DNA of 64,000 nt from an uncultured Bacteroides sp. (GTDB taxonomy: Bacteria; Bacteroidota; Bacteroidia; Bacteroidales; Bacteroidaceae): positions 186,001 through 250,000 of the forward strand of contig CASFGA010000006.1 of the NCBI GenBank assembly GCA_949294185.1, written 5' to 3'. Made by a program: the position numbers and the translations under genes. Positions 45,433-55,073 of this stretch are shown here, piece by piece. The first letter of the stretch is position 1; every line of letters begins with the position of its first letter. Below the pieces are notes generated by a model, which did not search any database, was not told the DNA's origin, and worked only from the letters and a program-made list of their open reading frames with translations.

Positions 45433-47148
45433 TTAGAATCCTTCATAACCCGGGTTCTGCTCCATTGTCCCGAAAATATTCTTTTCGATTTCACTGTACG
45501 GGATGGGGAAGAGATTCTGCTGGTCTCCTACATTCATCCCGAACGGATTGTATTTTCTGGAGCGTTCCACCATCTTGCCCAGACGGCATAAGGTCGGCAC
45601 GCGGAAATCCTCAAAGTAAAGCTCGCGCAGCTGCTCGTCGAGGATGAAGTCGAGGCTGACATCCGACTCGCTGATGGCGGGCGCGTTGGCACGCTGTCTG
45701 ACTTTGTTCAGGTCTTCCTTAGCCTTTCCCGGCTCATTGTTCCAGTAATAGGCTTCGGCTCTCAGCAGATAAGTTCCCGCGAGCCGGTACATATATTCGT
45801 CTCGCATGGATGTGTTGGCGCTCAGGCTTCCCCATGCGTAGACTACACCGTGTTCTCCGAGTGCGGTCATCTGATAAGACCCGTCGGAGTTCTTGGCATA
45901 ATTGTCTTCTTCCAAGGTGCCGACCTGGCTGAACTTCAATACAAACGGATAAAATTGGCGCGTCTGCTGCTCGGTGTTGAGGGTTTCGTAGATATGGTCG
46001 GCCATTATCCATTTTCCGAAATCCACGGCATCCGGATTGTCTATCTGGTAGTCGCGTTTGATCAGAAGTTCGGAATTTCTGTCGTCGCCCGCGTCCCAGA
46101 TTTCATAGAGGAAATGGTCGGTGGGCCGGATGGTGCCGATTCCTCGTCCGCCTTTTTCCATCGTATTGAGCGTAAAAGCCTTGACATCGTTCCCGCTTTT
46201 GCCCGGAACATTCAGTCCTTCGTAATAAGGAAGCAGCCATCGGGGCAGTTCGTTGCTGTAAGGCGAGCCGGAGTTCTTGTATTCGTACTGCAAGGCCCAG
46301 ATGGTTTCCTTGTTTCCGCTTGAGCGGTTCTGGTTATTCAGTTGGAATAAATCCCAATAAGGGGATTCTCCGTTTGCCGTCTCGCCTTGCCGTGAGCCGA
46401 AGCGGGTATCCATCAGTTCCATGTTCGGGTCATCAATGACATCGGTAGCGGCATCGATGGCCTTTTGATAGTCTCCAAGCGAGATGTAGACCTCGGTCAG
46501 CAGATGCTTGGCCGCCTGTATGTTTACTTCCCCGTCTTTGGCTGCCGTGATATCATTCAGCATCAAGACGGCATCTTCCAGATCCTGGCGCGCACGGTCG
46601 TAGGTCTCTTCGCGGCTTGCCCGGACATAATCCTGGCGCGGCTCGCTCGCTTCCTCCAGTATCAGGGGAACACCGCCGTAAAGATTGGCCAGAAAGTTGT
46701 AGAAATAGGCGCGGAAGAACAAAGCCTGCCCCTTGAACACTTTTTTGTCGGCTTCGCCCACTTCATTCTCCATGTCAATGCGGCTGATGATGGTATTCGC
46801 GTTGGCGATGGCCGCGTAGGAAATGTCCCAGAACGAGCTGGAAACATAGGTATAAGGCGTGATGAATGTCTTGTAGTCGTTGAATTTGGCAACCGGATTC
46901 GTGTCTGTCCCTCCGGATGCAAGGTCACTACAGATCAGAGCCATGTGCTGGTCTCCCAATTTCCACCTCATGCCGCGCACCTGGTCATACAGATAATTCA
47001 GTGCCTGTTGGAACTGGGCGGTCGTTGTATAGGAGTTTCCGGGCGTATAGAAGTCGTAAGGAGTTTCTTCCAACCAGTTGCTTTCATTGCAGGCGGTGCC
47101 CAAGCATGATAATGCCGCGGCCGCAAAAATATATTTCAAGCTTTTCAT
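45433..47148 (-). CDS. SusD-like surface glycan-binding lipoprotein (second locus)
   Basis: A 571-residue lipoprotein with lipobox in SCLGTACNESNWLEETP; MKSLKYIF is chosen as the start because it begins the signal peptide. SusD hallmarks include LEETPYDFYTPGNSY near the N terminus, QALFFRAYFYNFLANLYGG, YRLAGTYLLRAEAYYW and ELYFEDFRVPTLCRLGKM. It starts 38 bases after susC and is co-transcribed with it. Confidence 0.95.
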   Translation of the reverse strand: MKSLKYIFAAAALSCLGTACNESNWLEETPYDFYTPGNSYTTTAQFQQALNYLYDQVRGMRWKLGDQHMALICSDLASGGTDTNPVAKFNDYKTFITPYTYVSSSFWDISYAAIANANTIISRIDMENEVGEADKKVFKGQALFFRAYFYNFLANLYGGVPLILEEASEPRQDYVRASREETYDRARQDLEDAVLMLNDITAAKDGEVNIQAAKHLLTEVYISLGDYQKAIDAATDVIDDPNMELMDTRFGSRQGETANGESPYWDLFQLNNQNRSSGNKETIWALQYEYKNSGSPYSNELPRWLLPYYEGLNVPGKSGNDVKAFTLNTMEKGGRGIGTIRPTDHFLYEIWDAGDDRNSELLIKRDYQIDNPDAVDFGKWIMADHIYETLNTEQQTRQFYPFVLKFSQVGTLEEDNYAKNSDGSYQMTALGEHGVVYAWGSLSANTSMRDEYMYRLAGTYLLRAEAYYWNNEPGKAKEDLNKVRQRANAPAISESDVSLDFILDEQLRELYFEDFRVPTLCRLGKMVERSRKYNPFGMNVGDQQNLFPIPYSEIEKNIFGTMEQNPGYEGF

Positions 47149-47186
47149 TGTAATGCGTATTTTAGAGAAAAAATTTATCAAGGTTA

Positions 47187-50100
47187 TTAGAACTCGAAGT
47201 TCAGTCCCAGCGTATAGCTCTTCATGGTGGGATAGCCGCCGTCCAGGTCATAGCTGATTCCTTGTCCTGCTTCCGGGTCCCATCCGTCCCAACCTGTGAT
47301 GGTAAAGAGGTTTGATGCGCTGATAAAGACCTTTGCGCGGTTCACATGAATCTTTTTCAAGAAACTTTTGGGCAGGTTATATGCCAGAGACAGCTCTTGC
47401 AGGCGGACGAAACTGCGGGATACGTAGGGCGAGAAGCCCGAACCCAATGAGTTTGTATAGAATCCCAGCTGGCGGTAGCGCGCGTTCGGGTTTTCCGGAG
47501 TCCAGTAGTCAAACTTCATGAAACTACTGCTGAGCAGATGGTCGGGTATGGCCAGATCTCCGGCAGGCTGTCCCAAATAGTGGTTTTTCCCGCCCTGCAC
47601 GGCGTTGATAAAGACATTCAGCTCGAAATCCTTGTATGTAAAGTTGTTTTGGATGCTGAAGCGGAACAGCGGGTCTTCGTAACCGAGGATTTTACGGTCG
47701 TCTTCGGCCGTGTAGTTGCCGTCATGGTTGATGTCTTCTATCTTGTAAGTTCCGTACAGAAAGCCGTCGGGGATGATTCCGTTATTATAGTCTTCCACCT
47801 GCCACATGCCGATAATGTTGTAGTCGTATATCGTGTTCAGCGGTTCACCGATGAAAATGTTGCTTGCAATCAGGTCGTCTTCCTTTCCGTCCTTGTCGGC
47901 ATCGATTCCCAGAATGCTTTCCACCTTGTTCTTGTTCAGTGAAAAGTTGGCGGTGACAGTCCATTGGAAATCTTTGTTTACGACAGGGATGCCTGTGATG
48001 CTGAATTCGTGTCCGATGTTGCGCAGCTTGCCTATGTTTGTCGGGATACTGTTGGTCACCATGCCGTTCATGTGCGGGATTTCAACGTTGTAAATCAGGT
48101 CGCTGGTCTTTGAAACATAAAATTCATAGTTACCGAACAGCCGTCCGCCCAGTACACTGAAGTCAAGTCCCAAGTTCACCGACTGGGTTGTCTCCCATTT
48201 CAAGTCGGGGTTTGGCAGGGTGCTCATCAGCTGCATCAAGCCTCCGGTCGCGCCGTCACCGTATACATAACCTGTGCTGCCCCATGAAGCGTTGCTGTTT
48301 GCCATTTGCGCCATGGTCGCATAACGCCCGCTCGTCCGGTTTCCACTTGACCCGTACGACAGACGGAGCTTCAGATTGTCAATCCATTTGATGTTGTCTT
48401 TGATGAATGACTCTTCCGAAAGTCGCCATGCTGCGGCGACAGACGGGAAATAGCCGAACTTATGCCCTTCTGCAAAGCCGGAAAATCCGTCGCGGCGTAT
48501 GGTTCCCGTAAAGATATAGCGGTCATTATAGGTATATACCAGGCGCAACATGTTGTAAAGGCTGCTTTCTTTCCAAGCGTTTGATGTGATGGTGTTCAGG
48601 TCTGCCTGTCCCATCGCCATGTTGTTATACCCCAAAGTCTTGTCATTGAAAGTCTTTGCGATGGCATCGGTCGCTTCATACGTGCGCTTTTCCACTCCGT
48701 AAACGAAGGTTGCATTTATCGAGTGCTTGCCGAAGGTATTTTGATAAGTGATTATGTTGTCCAGAGTCCATTCGTTTTGATTGGTATGTTTTTTTTCTGC
48801 CTGCCCTAGCAGTGTATTGGCATACGGGTCAAAATTATAGTAGTTATAGATAGTCCAGTTGTTGGCATAGTTGATGCGGTAGCTCAGACCCTTGACCCAC
48901 GGTATGCTGATATCGGCATAAACGTTTCCCGACAGGTTGTAGCGCAGGTCTTTGTTAGGATTGTCCATGGTGAGCAAGGGGTTGATTGTGCTTGCGAGCG
49001 GCTGCACTTTCAGCGTTTTGCCGTCGTCTTCGTAGGGAGTGGCCGAGGCAGGAATGCTGAACAGATTGCCAAAAGAAGTGTTGGCTCCTGAGAAATCACT
49101 AACATTGAAATAGGAAGCAGTCCCGATTTTCAGCCAGTCCGTGATTTTGCTATCTAAGTTCACGCGCACATTGTAACGTTTATATGTGTCGTTCACCACC
49201 ATGTTCTGCTGGTCTGTAAAGCCGAAAGAGATGAAATAGCTGTTCATTTCCGTCTTTCCGCGCACGCTGATATTGTGGTTTTGAATGTATGGAACATCAT
49301 TTGTGAGCAAATCCCACCAGTCTGTGTTCACGCCCTCGTTGTAGCCGGATATAACCTCGCCGTCTTTAAAGTAAGTAGCAGGATTGAAGTCCGGATTATG
49401 CTGCCGCAGGTCTTGCCCCATGCGGCTTTCGGCTATCTTTATATCAGCCACCTGGTTTGCAAAGCCATCTCGGTCGAGACGCTTCATGTCGCCGTTGATT
49501 AGCCCCTGCAAAGAAAAAGTTCCGTTATATTCAAAAATCGGTTTGGATACGGTCTTGGCGGTTTTTGTCGTTATCATCAGAACGCCGTTGGCGGCTTGCG
49601 AACCGTAGATGGCCGTGCTGCTGGCATCCTTCAGCACATCAATAGACTCGATATCACTCGGGTTGATGTCGGATATGTTGCCTCTATAAATGACTCCGTC
49701 CAATACCACAAGCGGTTCTGTAGAGCCTGAAATGGAGTTTCGTCCGCGGATGGAAACTGCGGGTGAGTCGCCCGCCTTGGTGGCGATACCTATGTTAAGC
49801 CCCGGAACGACGCCTTTCAATCCCTGCAGGACATTGACATTCGGAGATTTTTCCAGTGCCCCCATGTCGGCTCGGGTAACGGCTCCCGTCAGGTCGCTCT
49901 TTTTGGCGGTTCCGTATCCAATGACGATAACTTCGTCCAGATTCTGTGTGTCTTCCTTTAGTATTATGTTGAAGGAAGACTGGTGACCTACCTTTATGTC
50001 TTGTGTGATATATCCCAAGAAGGATATGGTCAGTACAGCATCTTCTCCGGATACGGTCAGACTGAAGTTTCCGTCCAGGTCGGTTACCGTTCCGTTGGTT

Positions 50101-50264
50101 GTTCCTTTCTCTACTACGTTGGCTCCGATGATTCCTTCACCGAAAACATCTTTTACGATACCGGTCAGCGCGACAGATTGCGCCGAAACCGTAAGCGAAC
50201 AGGCAAGAAAGACAGCGAACAATAAGGCTATCTTTCGCTTCAGATTACGAAAAGTGTTCTTCAT
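47187..50264 (-). CDS. SusC-like TonB-dependent transporter (second locus)
   Basis: A 1025-residue outer-membrane transporter. After the signal peptide (ends LTVSAQ) comes the carboxypeptidase-D-like domain (LTGIVKDVFGEGIIGANVVE), then DEVIVIGYGTAKKSDLTGAV, the plug (LQGLKGVVPGLNI, ASSTAIYGSQAANGVLMITT) and a barrel ending SYTLGLNFEF. It is the first gene of the minus-strand operon, 122 bases downstream of the hybrid regulator on the same strand. Confidence 0.95.
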   Translation of the reverse strand: MKNTFRNLKRKIALLFAVFLACSLTVSAQSVALTGIVKDVFGEGIIGANVVEKGTTNGTVTDLDGNFSLTVSGEDAVLTISFLGYITQDIKVGHQSSFNIILKEDTQNLDEVIVIGYGTAKKSDLTGAVTRADMGALEKSPNVNVLQGLKGVVPGLNIGIATKAGDSPAVSIRGRNSISGSTEPLVVLDGVIYRGNISDINPSDIESIDVLKDASSTAIYGSQAANGVLMITTKTAKTVSKPIFEYNGTFSLQGLINGDMKRLDRDGFANQVADIKIAESRMGQDLRQHNPDFNPATYFKDGEVISGYNEGVNTDWWDLLTNDVPYIQNHNISVRGKTEMNSYFISFGFTDQQNMVVNDTYKRYNVRVNLDSKITDWLKIGTASYFNVSDFSGANTSFGNLFSIPASATPYEDDGKTLKVQPLASTINPLLTMDNPNKDLRYNLSGNVYADISIPWVKGLSYRINYANNWTIYNYYNFDPYANTLLGQAEKKHTNQNEWTLDNIITYQNTFGKHSINATFVYGVEKRTYEATDAIAKTFNDKTLGYNNMAMGQADLNTITSNAWKESSLYNMLRLVYTYNDRYIFTGTIRRDGFSGFAEGHKFGYFPSVAAAWRLSEESFIKDNIKWIDNLKLRLSYGSSGNRTSGRYATMAQMANSNASWGSTGYVYGDGATGGLMQLMSTLPNPDLKWETTQSVNLGLDFSVLGGRLFGNYEFYVSKTSDLIYNVEIPHMNGMVTNSIPTNIGKLRNIGHEFSITGIPVVNKDFQWTVTANFSLNKNKVESILGIDADKDGKEDDLIASNIFIGEPLNTIYDYNIIGMWQVEDYNNGIIPDGFLYGTYKIEDINHDGNYTAEDDRKILGYEDPLFRFSIQNNFTYKDFELNVFINAVQGGKNHYLGQPAGDLAIPDHLLSSSFMKFDYWTPENPNARYRQLGFYTNSLGSGFSPYVSRSFVRLQELSLAYNLPKSFLKKIHVNRAKVFISASNLFTITGWDGWDPEAGQGISYDLDGGYPTMKSYTLGLNFEF

Positions 50265-50291
50265 GATTGTTGATTTTAAAATTACCGTCCG

Positions 50292-50299
50292 CTAAAGTA
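50292..50299 (-). promoter_or_regulatory. Possible -7 box for the second susC operon
   Basis: On the minus strand TACTTTAG resembles TAnnTTTG with one mismatch, about 28 bases before the susC ATG, in the gap behind the hybrid regulator. Confidence 0.4.
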
Positions 50300-50386
50300 A
50301 CAATTATGAAGAAGTCGGGACTCGTGTTATCGTTTCATGAAGATGCCGGATATGTTACGGATTGTTTCATTCTGCTTGTGGTTTTG

Positions 50387-53300
50387 TTACATGTTTCTCT
50401 CACGATACTCTGTGGGGGTGCATCCGTATGCCTTTTTGAATATGGAAGAAAACAGAATCGGGTTTGAAAAGCCGACGGCGTATGCTATCTGCGATATGTT
50501 TGTCTTATTTTCTTTGAGCAGCATGGTGGCTTGCTTCAGGCGCAGGTTGCGGATGAACTCGCTGGCCGACACGCCGAACATGTCTTTCAGCTTGCGGTGC
50601 AGCTGGACTCTGCTTATGCCAACCTCTTTTGCCAGAGCCTCGACCGTGAACTCCGGGTCGGGCAGATGCTCGTTGATGACTTTGGTCAGGCGCTCGATGA
50701 ACAGTTCGTCGTTGGGCTTGACCTCAATGGGCTTTATGTTTTTCTCGATGTCCTGCCCCAGTCCGTATTTTCCTTTCAAGACAATGTGCTTTTCAATCAG
50801 ATTGTTGCAAAGCGATATGAGCTCTTCTATCTGGAAAGGCTTGGGCAGGAAAGCGTCGGCTCCCTCTTCCCATCCCTTTATCCGGTTTTCCGCTTCGGCC
50901 TGAGAGGTCAGCAGAATGACCGGAATATGGTTTGTCTCTGTATTCCCCTTGACGGTTCTGAGGAGTTCGAAGCCGTTCATGACCGGCATGACGATGTCGG
51001 ATACTATCAGGTCGAAGGGACGGCCGAGTGCCTGCTGCAAGGCTTCCTGTCCGTTGTGGCAGACGGTGACTCTATAAATATTTCCCAACTTGTCTTCCAG
51101 ATATTTGCACATGTCAAGGTCGTCTTCCGCTATCAGAATGTGGTGTTTTGCATTCTTGTTCTGCCTGTTCTGCGCTTCCGGCTCTTTTTCCGGCATGTCG
51201 GGAAGTGTATGCCGGTATTGGCCGTCTGTGGCGTTTGCCGTTTTGTCGGCCGGCAGGAAGCCTTTCCCCAACGGGATGCTTACTGTGAAAACAGCGCCTT
51301 GGCAGTCGGAACGGTTTTCTGCCCTTATTGTTCCGTGGTGCAATTCTACGAGCATCTTTACCAGATGCAGGCCGATTCCGAATCCGGAGTTAGGCTGGGA
51401 ATCGGCGGACGACTGGTAGAAACGTTCGAATATCCTTTTGATGTCCCGGGGCTTTATGCCGGTGCCGGTATCGCGTATGCTGATTTCGGCATATCCCTCT
51501 GATGAGCCGTGGGGCATGTCTGATGAAAGAACTATTTCGATAGTCCCTCCGTCGGGCGTGTACTTGAAAGCGTTGGTCAGCAGGTTGATGATAATCTTGT
51601 CGAAGTTTGCAGGGTCAATCCATGCCGGCAAGCTTTCTGTCTGGTGTGTGAATACCAGTTTCAGATGATGCTTGTCCGCCTGATATTTGAACAGCTCACA
51701 AATGTTTTTTATAAACGGCACGAGGTCGGTTTCCTTATAGGCCAAATTCATTTGTCCCTTGTCAATCCGCCGGATGTCAAGCAGCTGGTTCATCAGATTG
51801 ATGATGCGCGTGGTGTTTTGTTTGATGATGTGCAGATTTTGTGACACGGCACTGTTTCCGGAATTCTGTTTGAGCAGTTCGTTCAGAGGGTCTAAAATCA
51901 GCGTTAGCGGCGAGCGTATCTCATGGGCGATATTGATGAAAAAGCGCAGTTTCTCTTCGTTTATCTCTTCTTTCCGCCTGCGGTCTTTCCGGCGGAAGTA
52001 GACGAAAATGACGAATACTATCAGTGAAACGGCGGTGAGATAGTAGGCAGCCCATGCCAGTGGCGTGAGATACCACGGCGGAGCTACGTATAAGGATATG
52101 CTTCGCACGGGAGACACCGTCTCTTTCTCGCAGGCGCGGACTTCCAGTGTATAGTGCCCCGGCCGCAGATAGTTGAAGGATATCTTGTTTTCCCCCAGTG
52201 CTGTGCGGTTCCATTTGTCGCTAATCCCTTTCAGACGGTATTCGAAAAAGATGTTTTTCTGGTTATGGAACTTGAATGTGGAAAATTCAAACGAACAGGC
52301 ATTGTCGGTCGGAGAGAAGGTCAGACGGCGTGCCTTTATCAGTGCATCGTCGGCAAGATTTTTTCTTTGCTTCAGCATGGAGGCGTTTGCCGGTGCATTG
52401 TCTATTAGCAGGCCGGTCAGTGACGGGATATGCAGAGGGGCTGAAGTGCGGATGCTGTCGGGCAAAAAGCGGGTGATGCCGTAGATTCCGCCGAAATAGA
52501 TGCGTCCTTCCCTGTCTTTGGTCGAAACTCCCGGCGTGTAATCTTCGTCTGTCAGGCCGTTTCCTGACAGGTAAGTGTCGACTTTGTAGCTTTTCTGTCC
52601 GATGTGGCACAGACCTTTATAGGTGCTGCACCATGGGTCTCCTTCATTATCAAGCTCCATCGCGCAGATTACGTTACTGGGCATCCCGTCTTCTTTCCCT
52701 ATGTGGCGCAGGCTTTTCCTTGCTTTGTCGCAGATGTAGATGCCGTTGTTCGTGCCGATCCACAGCTGTCCGTCTTTGTCTTCCACGATGTTTCTGCACA
52801 CATGGCGGGACAATGTCTTGTTGATGTCAAGGCTTAGAAATTCTTCTTTCTTGGGGTCATAGCAGGAAACCCCTAAGAAATGGCAGATCCATATCAGGCC
52901 GTCTTGGTCTGCCAACAGGTCATTAATCCAGTCACTCCCCAGATAACTGTTGTTTTTCATGGGGGTCTGATAGGTGATGATGCGGGCCTCTCCGGAAGAA
53001 AGACTGTAGCAGCCCAGTCCGTTGCCGGGCAGTGCGATGAAAAGACTCTGGCCCGGCCCTTTGATGATCTTGGAAATGTCCTTGTCGCCGAAGTCGGGAA
53101 TGAAGTGGAGAGCTTCCGTCTGCGGATTCAGTCGGAACAGTCCGCCGTTGTTGCACCCTATCCACAGATTTCCCGTCTCGTCCTCGCAGATGCTTCGCGG
53201 GTATTTGGGCAACTTGAGTCGGCTGACAATTTTCTTGTCATAAGACAGTCGGAAGAGCGAACAGTCTTGATTCCCTATCCATAAGTCTCCGTTGCGGGTT

Positions 53301-54331
53301 TGGCATACGGCCGAAGGGGATGTCTGTATGTCAGAATCCGGATGTTTCCAAAACTCGAACAGCTTTTTTTCATTGGATATCATGGCCAGTCCTTCGTTGC
53401 ACGCCAACCATTTGTTCCCGTCGGCATCCTCGATGAGGCTTGTGATGTTTTTGTTTGCCATATTGATATTTTGGGTATGCCGGTCGGGGAGCAGCCGGAT
53501 CTGCTGTGTGTCGATGCGCATGATGCCTTGATTGAAGGTGGATATGAGCAGTTCTCCGCTTGATGCCTTTATGATGTCCCGTCCCACTACGGTCTTGTTT
53601 CCCGGATTCCGCACTGAAATGAAGTCGCTGCTTCCTTCCGGTTTCATCAGTACATCGTTGAAAGTAAGGATGAACAGGTTGTTTTTGTCGTCTTCCGCCA
53701 TTCCGTATACTTTCGGGAAAGGAGCATAAGGCATCGTGTATGTGGTGACCTGCTGCTTTTCTGGGGAGATGCAGGCCAGTCTGTTGCCTAAAAAAGAAAT
53801 CCATACGTTGTGCAGCCGGTCTTCGTATATGCAGTTTACGTATGAATCATCACACTGTTCGCTTATCCAGCTCAGGCGTAGAGCTTGTTTTGTCTGCGGA
53901 TTGATGGAATAAAGACCATATCCGGATGTGGATATCCAAATGCTTCCGTCGTGCAGTTGCGCCATGCTGCTTACATTGGATTGTGTTGCGCCTGGCAGTT
54001 CAACTGAATGAAAGGCATCTTTCTCCGGCACATAACACTGGATTCCCTTGTTGGTTGCAATCCATAATTGATGGTCGGTGTCCAGATAAAGCTTGTTGGT
54101 ATAGTTGCACAGCAAGGATGTAGAGTCCTGTTCATCGTGGAAATAACTGGTAAAGGTATATCCGTCGAACTTGTTCAGTCCGTCTTCCGTGGCTATCCAG
54201 ATAAATCCGGATGCGTCTTGCTCAAGGTCTGTAATCCGGTTGCACGACAGTTCGTTCGTATATGTATAGACCGACTGGGCGTTGCAATAGTATCCGAGCC
54301 AACTCAGGACAAGGGCATAAATGTATTTCAT
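50387..54331 (-). CDS. Hybrid two-component system sensor/regulator (HTCS), second locus
   Basis: A 1314-residue regulator; MKYIYALVLSWLGYYCNAQ is the signal peptide and start, with an upstream in-frame ATG rejected. The periplasmic double propeller has repeats such as ITDLEQDASGFIWIATEDGL and EDKDGQLWIGTNNGIYI. A Y_Y_Y domain and one membrane helix follow. The kinase has H803 in FFINIAHEIRSP and the receiver has D1112 in LIVSDIVMPVMNG. The C-terminal AraC helix-turn-helix ends CTPTEYRERNM. It should control the adjacent susC-susD-GH2 operon and probably the esterase. Confidence 0.95.
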   Translation of the reverse strand: MKYIYALVLSWLGYYCNAQSVYTYTNELSCNRITDLEQDASGFIWIATEDGLNKFDGYTFTSYFHDEQDSTSLLCNYTNKLYLDTDHQLWIATNKGIQCYVPEKDAFHSVELPGATQSNVSSMAQLHDGSIWISTSGYGLYSINPQTKQALRLSWISEQCDDSYVNCIYEDRLHNVWISFLGNRLACISPEKQQVTTYTMPYAPFPKVYGMAEDDKNNLFILTFNDVLMKPEGSSDFISVRNPGNKTVVGRDIIKASSGELLISTFNQGIMRIDTQQIRLLPDRHTQNINMANKNITSLIEDADGNKWLACNEGLAMISNEKKLFEFWKHPDSDIQTSPSAVCQTRNGDLWIGNQDCSLFRLSYDKKIVSRLKLPKYPRSICEDETGNLWIGCNNGGLFRLNPQTEALHFIPDFGDKDISKIIKGPGQSLFIALPGNGLGCYSLSSGEARIITYQTPMKNNSYLGSDWINDLLADQDGLIWICHFLGVSCYDPKKEEFLSLDINKTLSRHVCRNIVEDKDGQLWIGTNNGIYICDKARKSLRHIGKEDGMPSNVICAMELDNEGDPWCSTYKGLCHIGQKSYKVDTYLSGNGLTDEDYTPGVSTKDREGRIYFGGIYGITRFLPDSIRTSAPLHIPSLTGLLIDNAPANASMLKQRKNLADDALIKARRLTFSPTDNACSFEFSTFKFHNQKNIFFEYRLKGISDKWNRTALGENKISFNYLRPGHYTLEVRACEKETVSPVRSISLYVAPPWYLTPLAWAAYYLTAVSLIVFVIFVYFRRKDRRRKEEINEEKLRFFINIAHEIRSPLTLILDPLNELLKQNSGNSAVSQNLHIIKQNTTRIINLMNQLLDIRRIDKGQMNLAYKETDLVPFIKNICELFKYQADKHHLKLVFTHQTESLPAWIDPANFDKIIINLLTNAFKYTPDGGTIEIVLSSDMPHGSSEGYAEISIRDTGTGIKPRDIKRIFERFYQSSADSQPNSGFGIGLHLVKMLVELHHGTIRAENRSDCQGAVFTVSIPLGKGFLPADKTANATDGQYRHTLPDMPEKEPEAQNRQNKNAKHHILIAEDDLDMCKYLEDKLGNIYRVTVCHNGQEALQQALGRPFDLIVSDIVMPVMNGFELLRTVKGNTETNHIPVILLTSQAEAENRIKGWEEGADAFLPKPFQIEELISLCNNLIEKHIVLKGKYGLGQDIEKNIKPIEVKPNDELFIERLTKVINEHLPDPEFTVEALAKEVGISRVQLHRKLKDMFGVSASEFIRNLRLKQATMLLKENKTNISQIAYAVGFSNPILFSSIFKKAYGCTPTEYRERNM

Positions 54332-54425
54332 AGTGATGTAAATTTTGTGGAGACATATCCAAAACTGTGGCAAGTTATCAAGAAAATTCGGGATAGTCAA
54401 GAGATGAGGTAGGGCAAATGGCATT

Positions 54426-54457
54426 GCAGGCATAAACTCTCCTGAGTTTATGCCTGC
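54426..54457. terminator. Hairpin between the DUF4488 gene and the HTCS gene
   Basis: gcaggcataaactc and gagtttatgcctgc make a perfect 14-bp stem with a 4-base loop. Without a T run after it on the minus strand, it may be a weak terminator or an attenuator before the regulator. Confidence 0.6.
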
Positions 54458-54483
54458 ATGATATGGTGAAGAAAAAATGAGAA

Positions 54484-54972
54484 TCAGCGCACAATGTTTT
54501 CCGGATAGGATGTCGGCATTTCCACCCGTTTCCATATTTCATGTTTCCACGAGTCGATAACGTTGCCCGATATGTCATTCTTGATGTAGAACTTTACATA
54601 CATCAGATCATTGTCGTCGCTTAATTCGAAATGCATCTCGTTGATCTGACCGTCCAGCTGCGGCAAATGGATGTTTTTGGTTACATACTCGTTGAACAAG
54701 TTATTGCCTTTCAGTTCGTATGTCCCGTATCCAATGACGATAGCCCCGGTCTGCATCATTACCACATTGGTGAAGTTCCCGTCTTCAGACAGGATTTTCA
54801 GAGAGTTGCTTGTTTTCAGCTCGCCGGGAGTGCCGGGCTCGCTTGAACTGTAAAAGCACATTTGCCACACACCGCTTAAGTCAATCGGCTTTTTTTCTTG
54901 GATATCCTGTGCTGCCATATTTCCTACAGCCAAGAGCATTACTGCCAACAGGAAAAAATAACGAGTTTTCAT
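54484..54972 (-). CDS. DUF4488 lipocalin-like exported protein
   Basis: A 162-residue protein with a signal peptide (MKTRYFFLLAVMLLAVGNMAAQ). The remainder is beta-rich with LSGVWQMCFYSSS at the start and FYIKNDISGNVIDSWKHEIWKR near the end, matching the DUF4488 lipocalin-like family of Bacteroidetes glycan loci, function unknown. It lies upstream of the second hybrid regulator on the same strand, 152 bases away. Confidence 0.75.
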   Translation of the reverse strand: MKTRYFFLLAVMLLAVGNMAAQDIQEKKPIDLSGVWQMCFYSSSEPGTPGELKTSNSLKILSEDGNFTNVVMMQTGAIVIGYGTYELKGNNLFNEYVTKNIHLPQLDGQINEMHFELSDDNDLMYVKFYIKNDISGNVIDSWKHEIWKRVEMPTSYPENIVR

Positions 54973-55017
54973 AATATTGCTTTTATGGTGTTAAAAACTT
55001 ATGTTCCAAGTAGCACT

Positions 55018-55025
55018 CAAATATA
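55018..55025 (-). promoter_or_regulatory. -7 box for the DUF4488 gene
   Basis: On the minus strand TATATTTG matches TAnnTTTG, 45 bases before the ATG. Confidence 0.55.
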
Positions 55026-55073
55026 AGTATTTATTTTGAAAATCATTATCTTTTCCTGCATTTTTTTTGCCCT

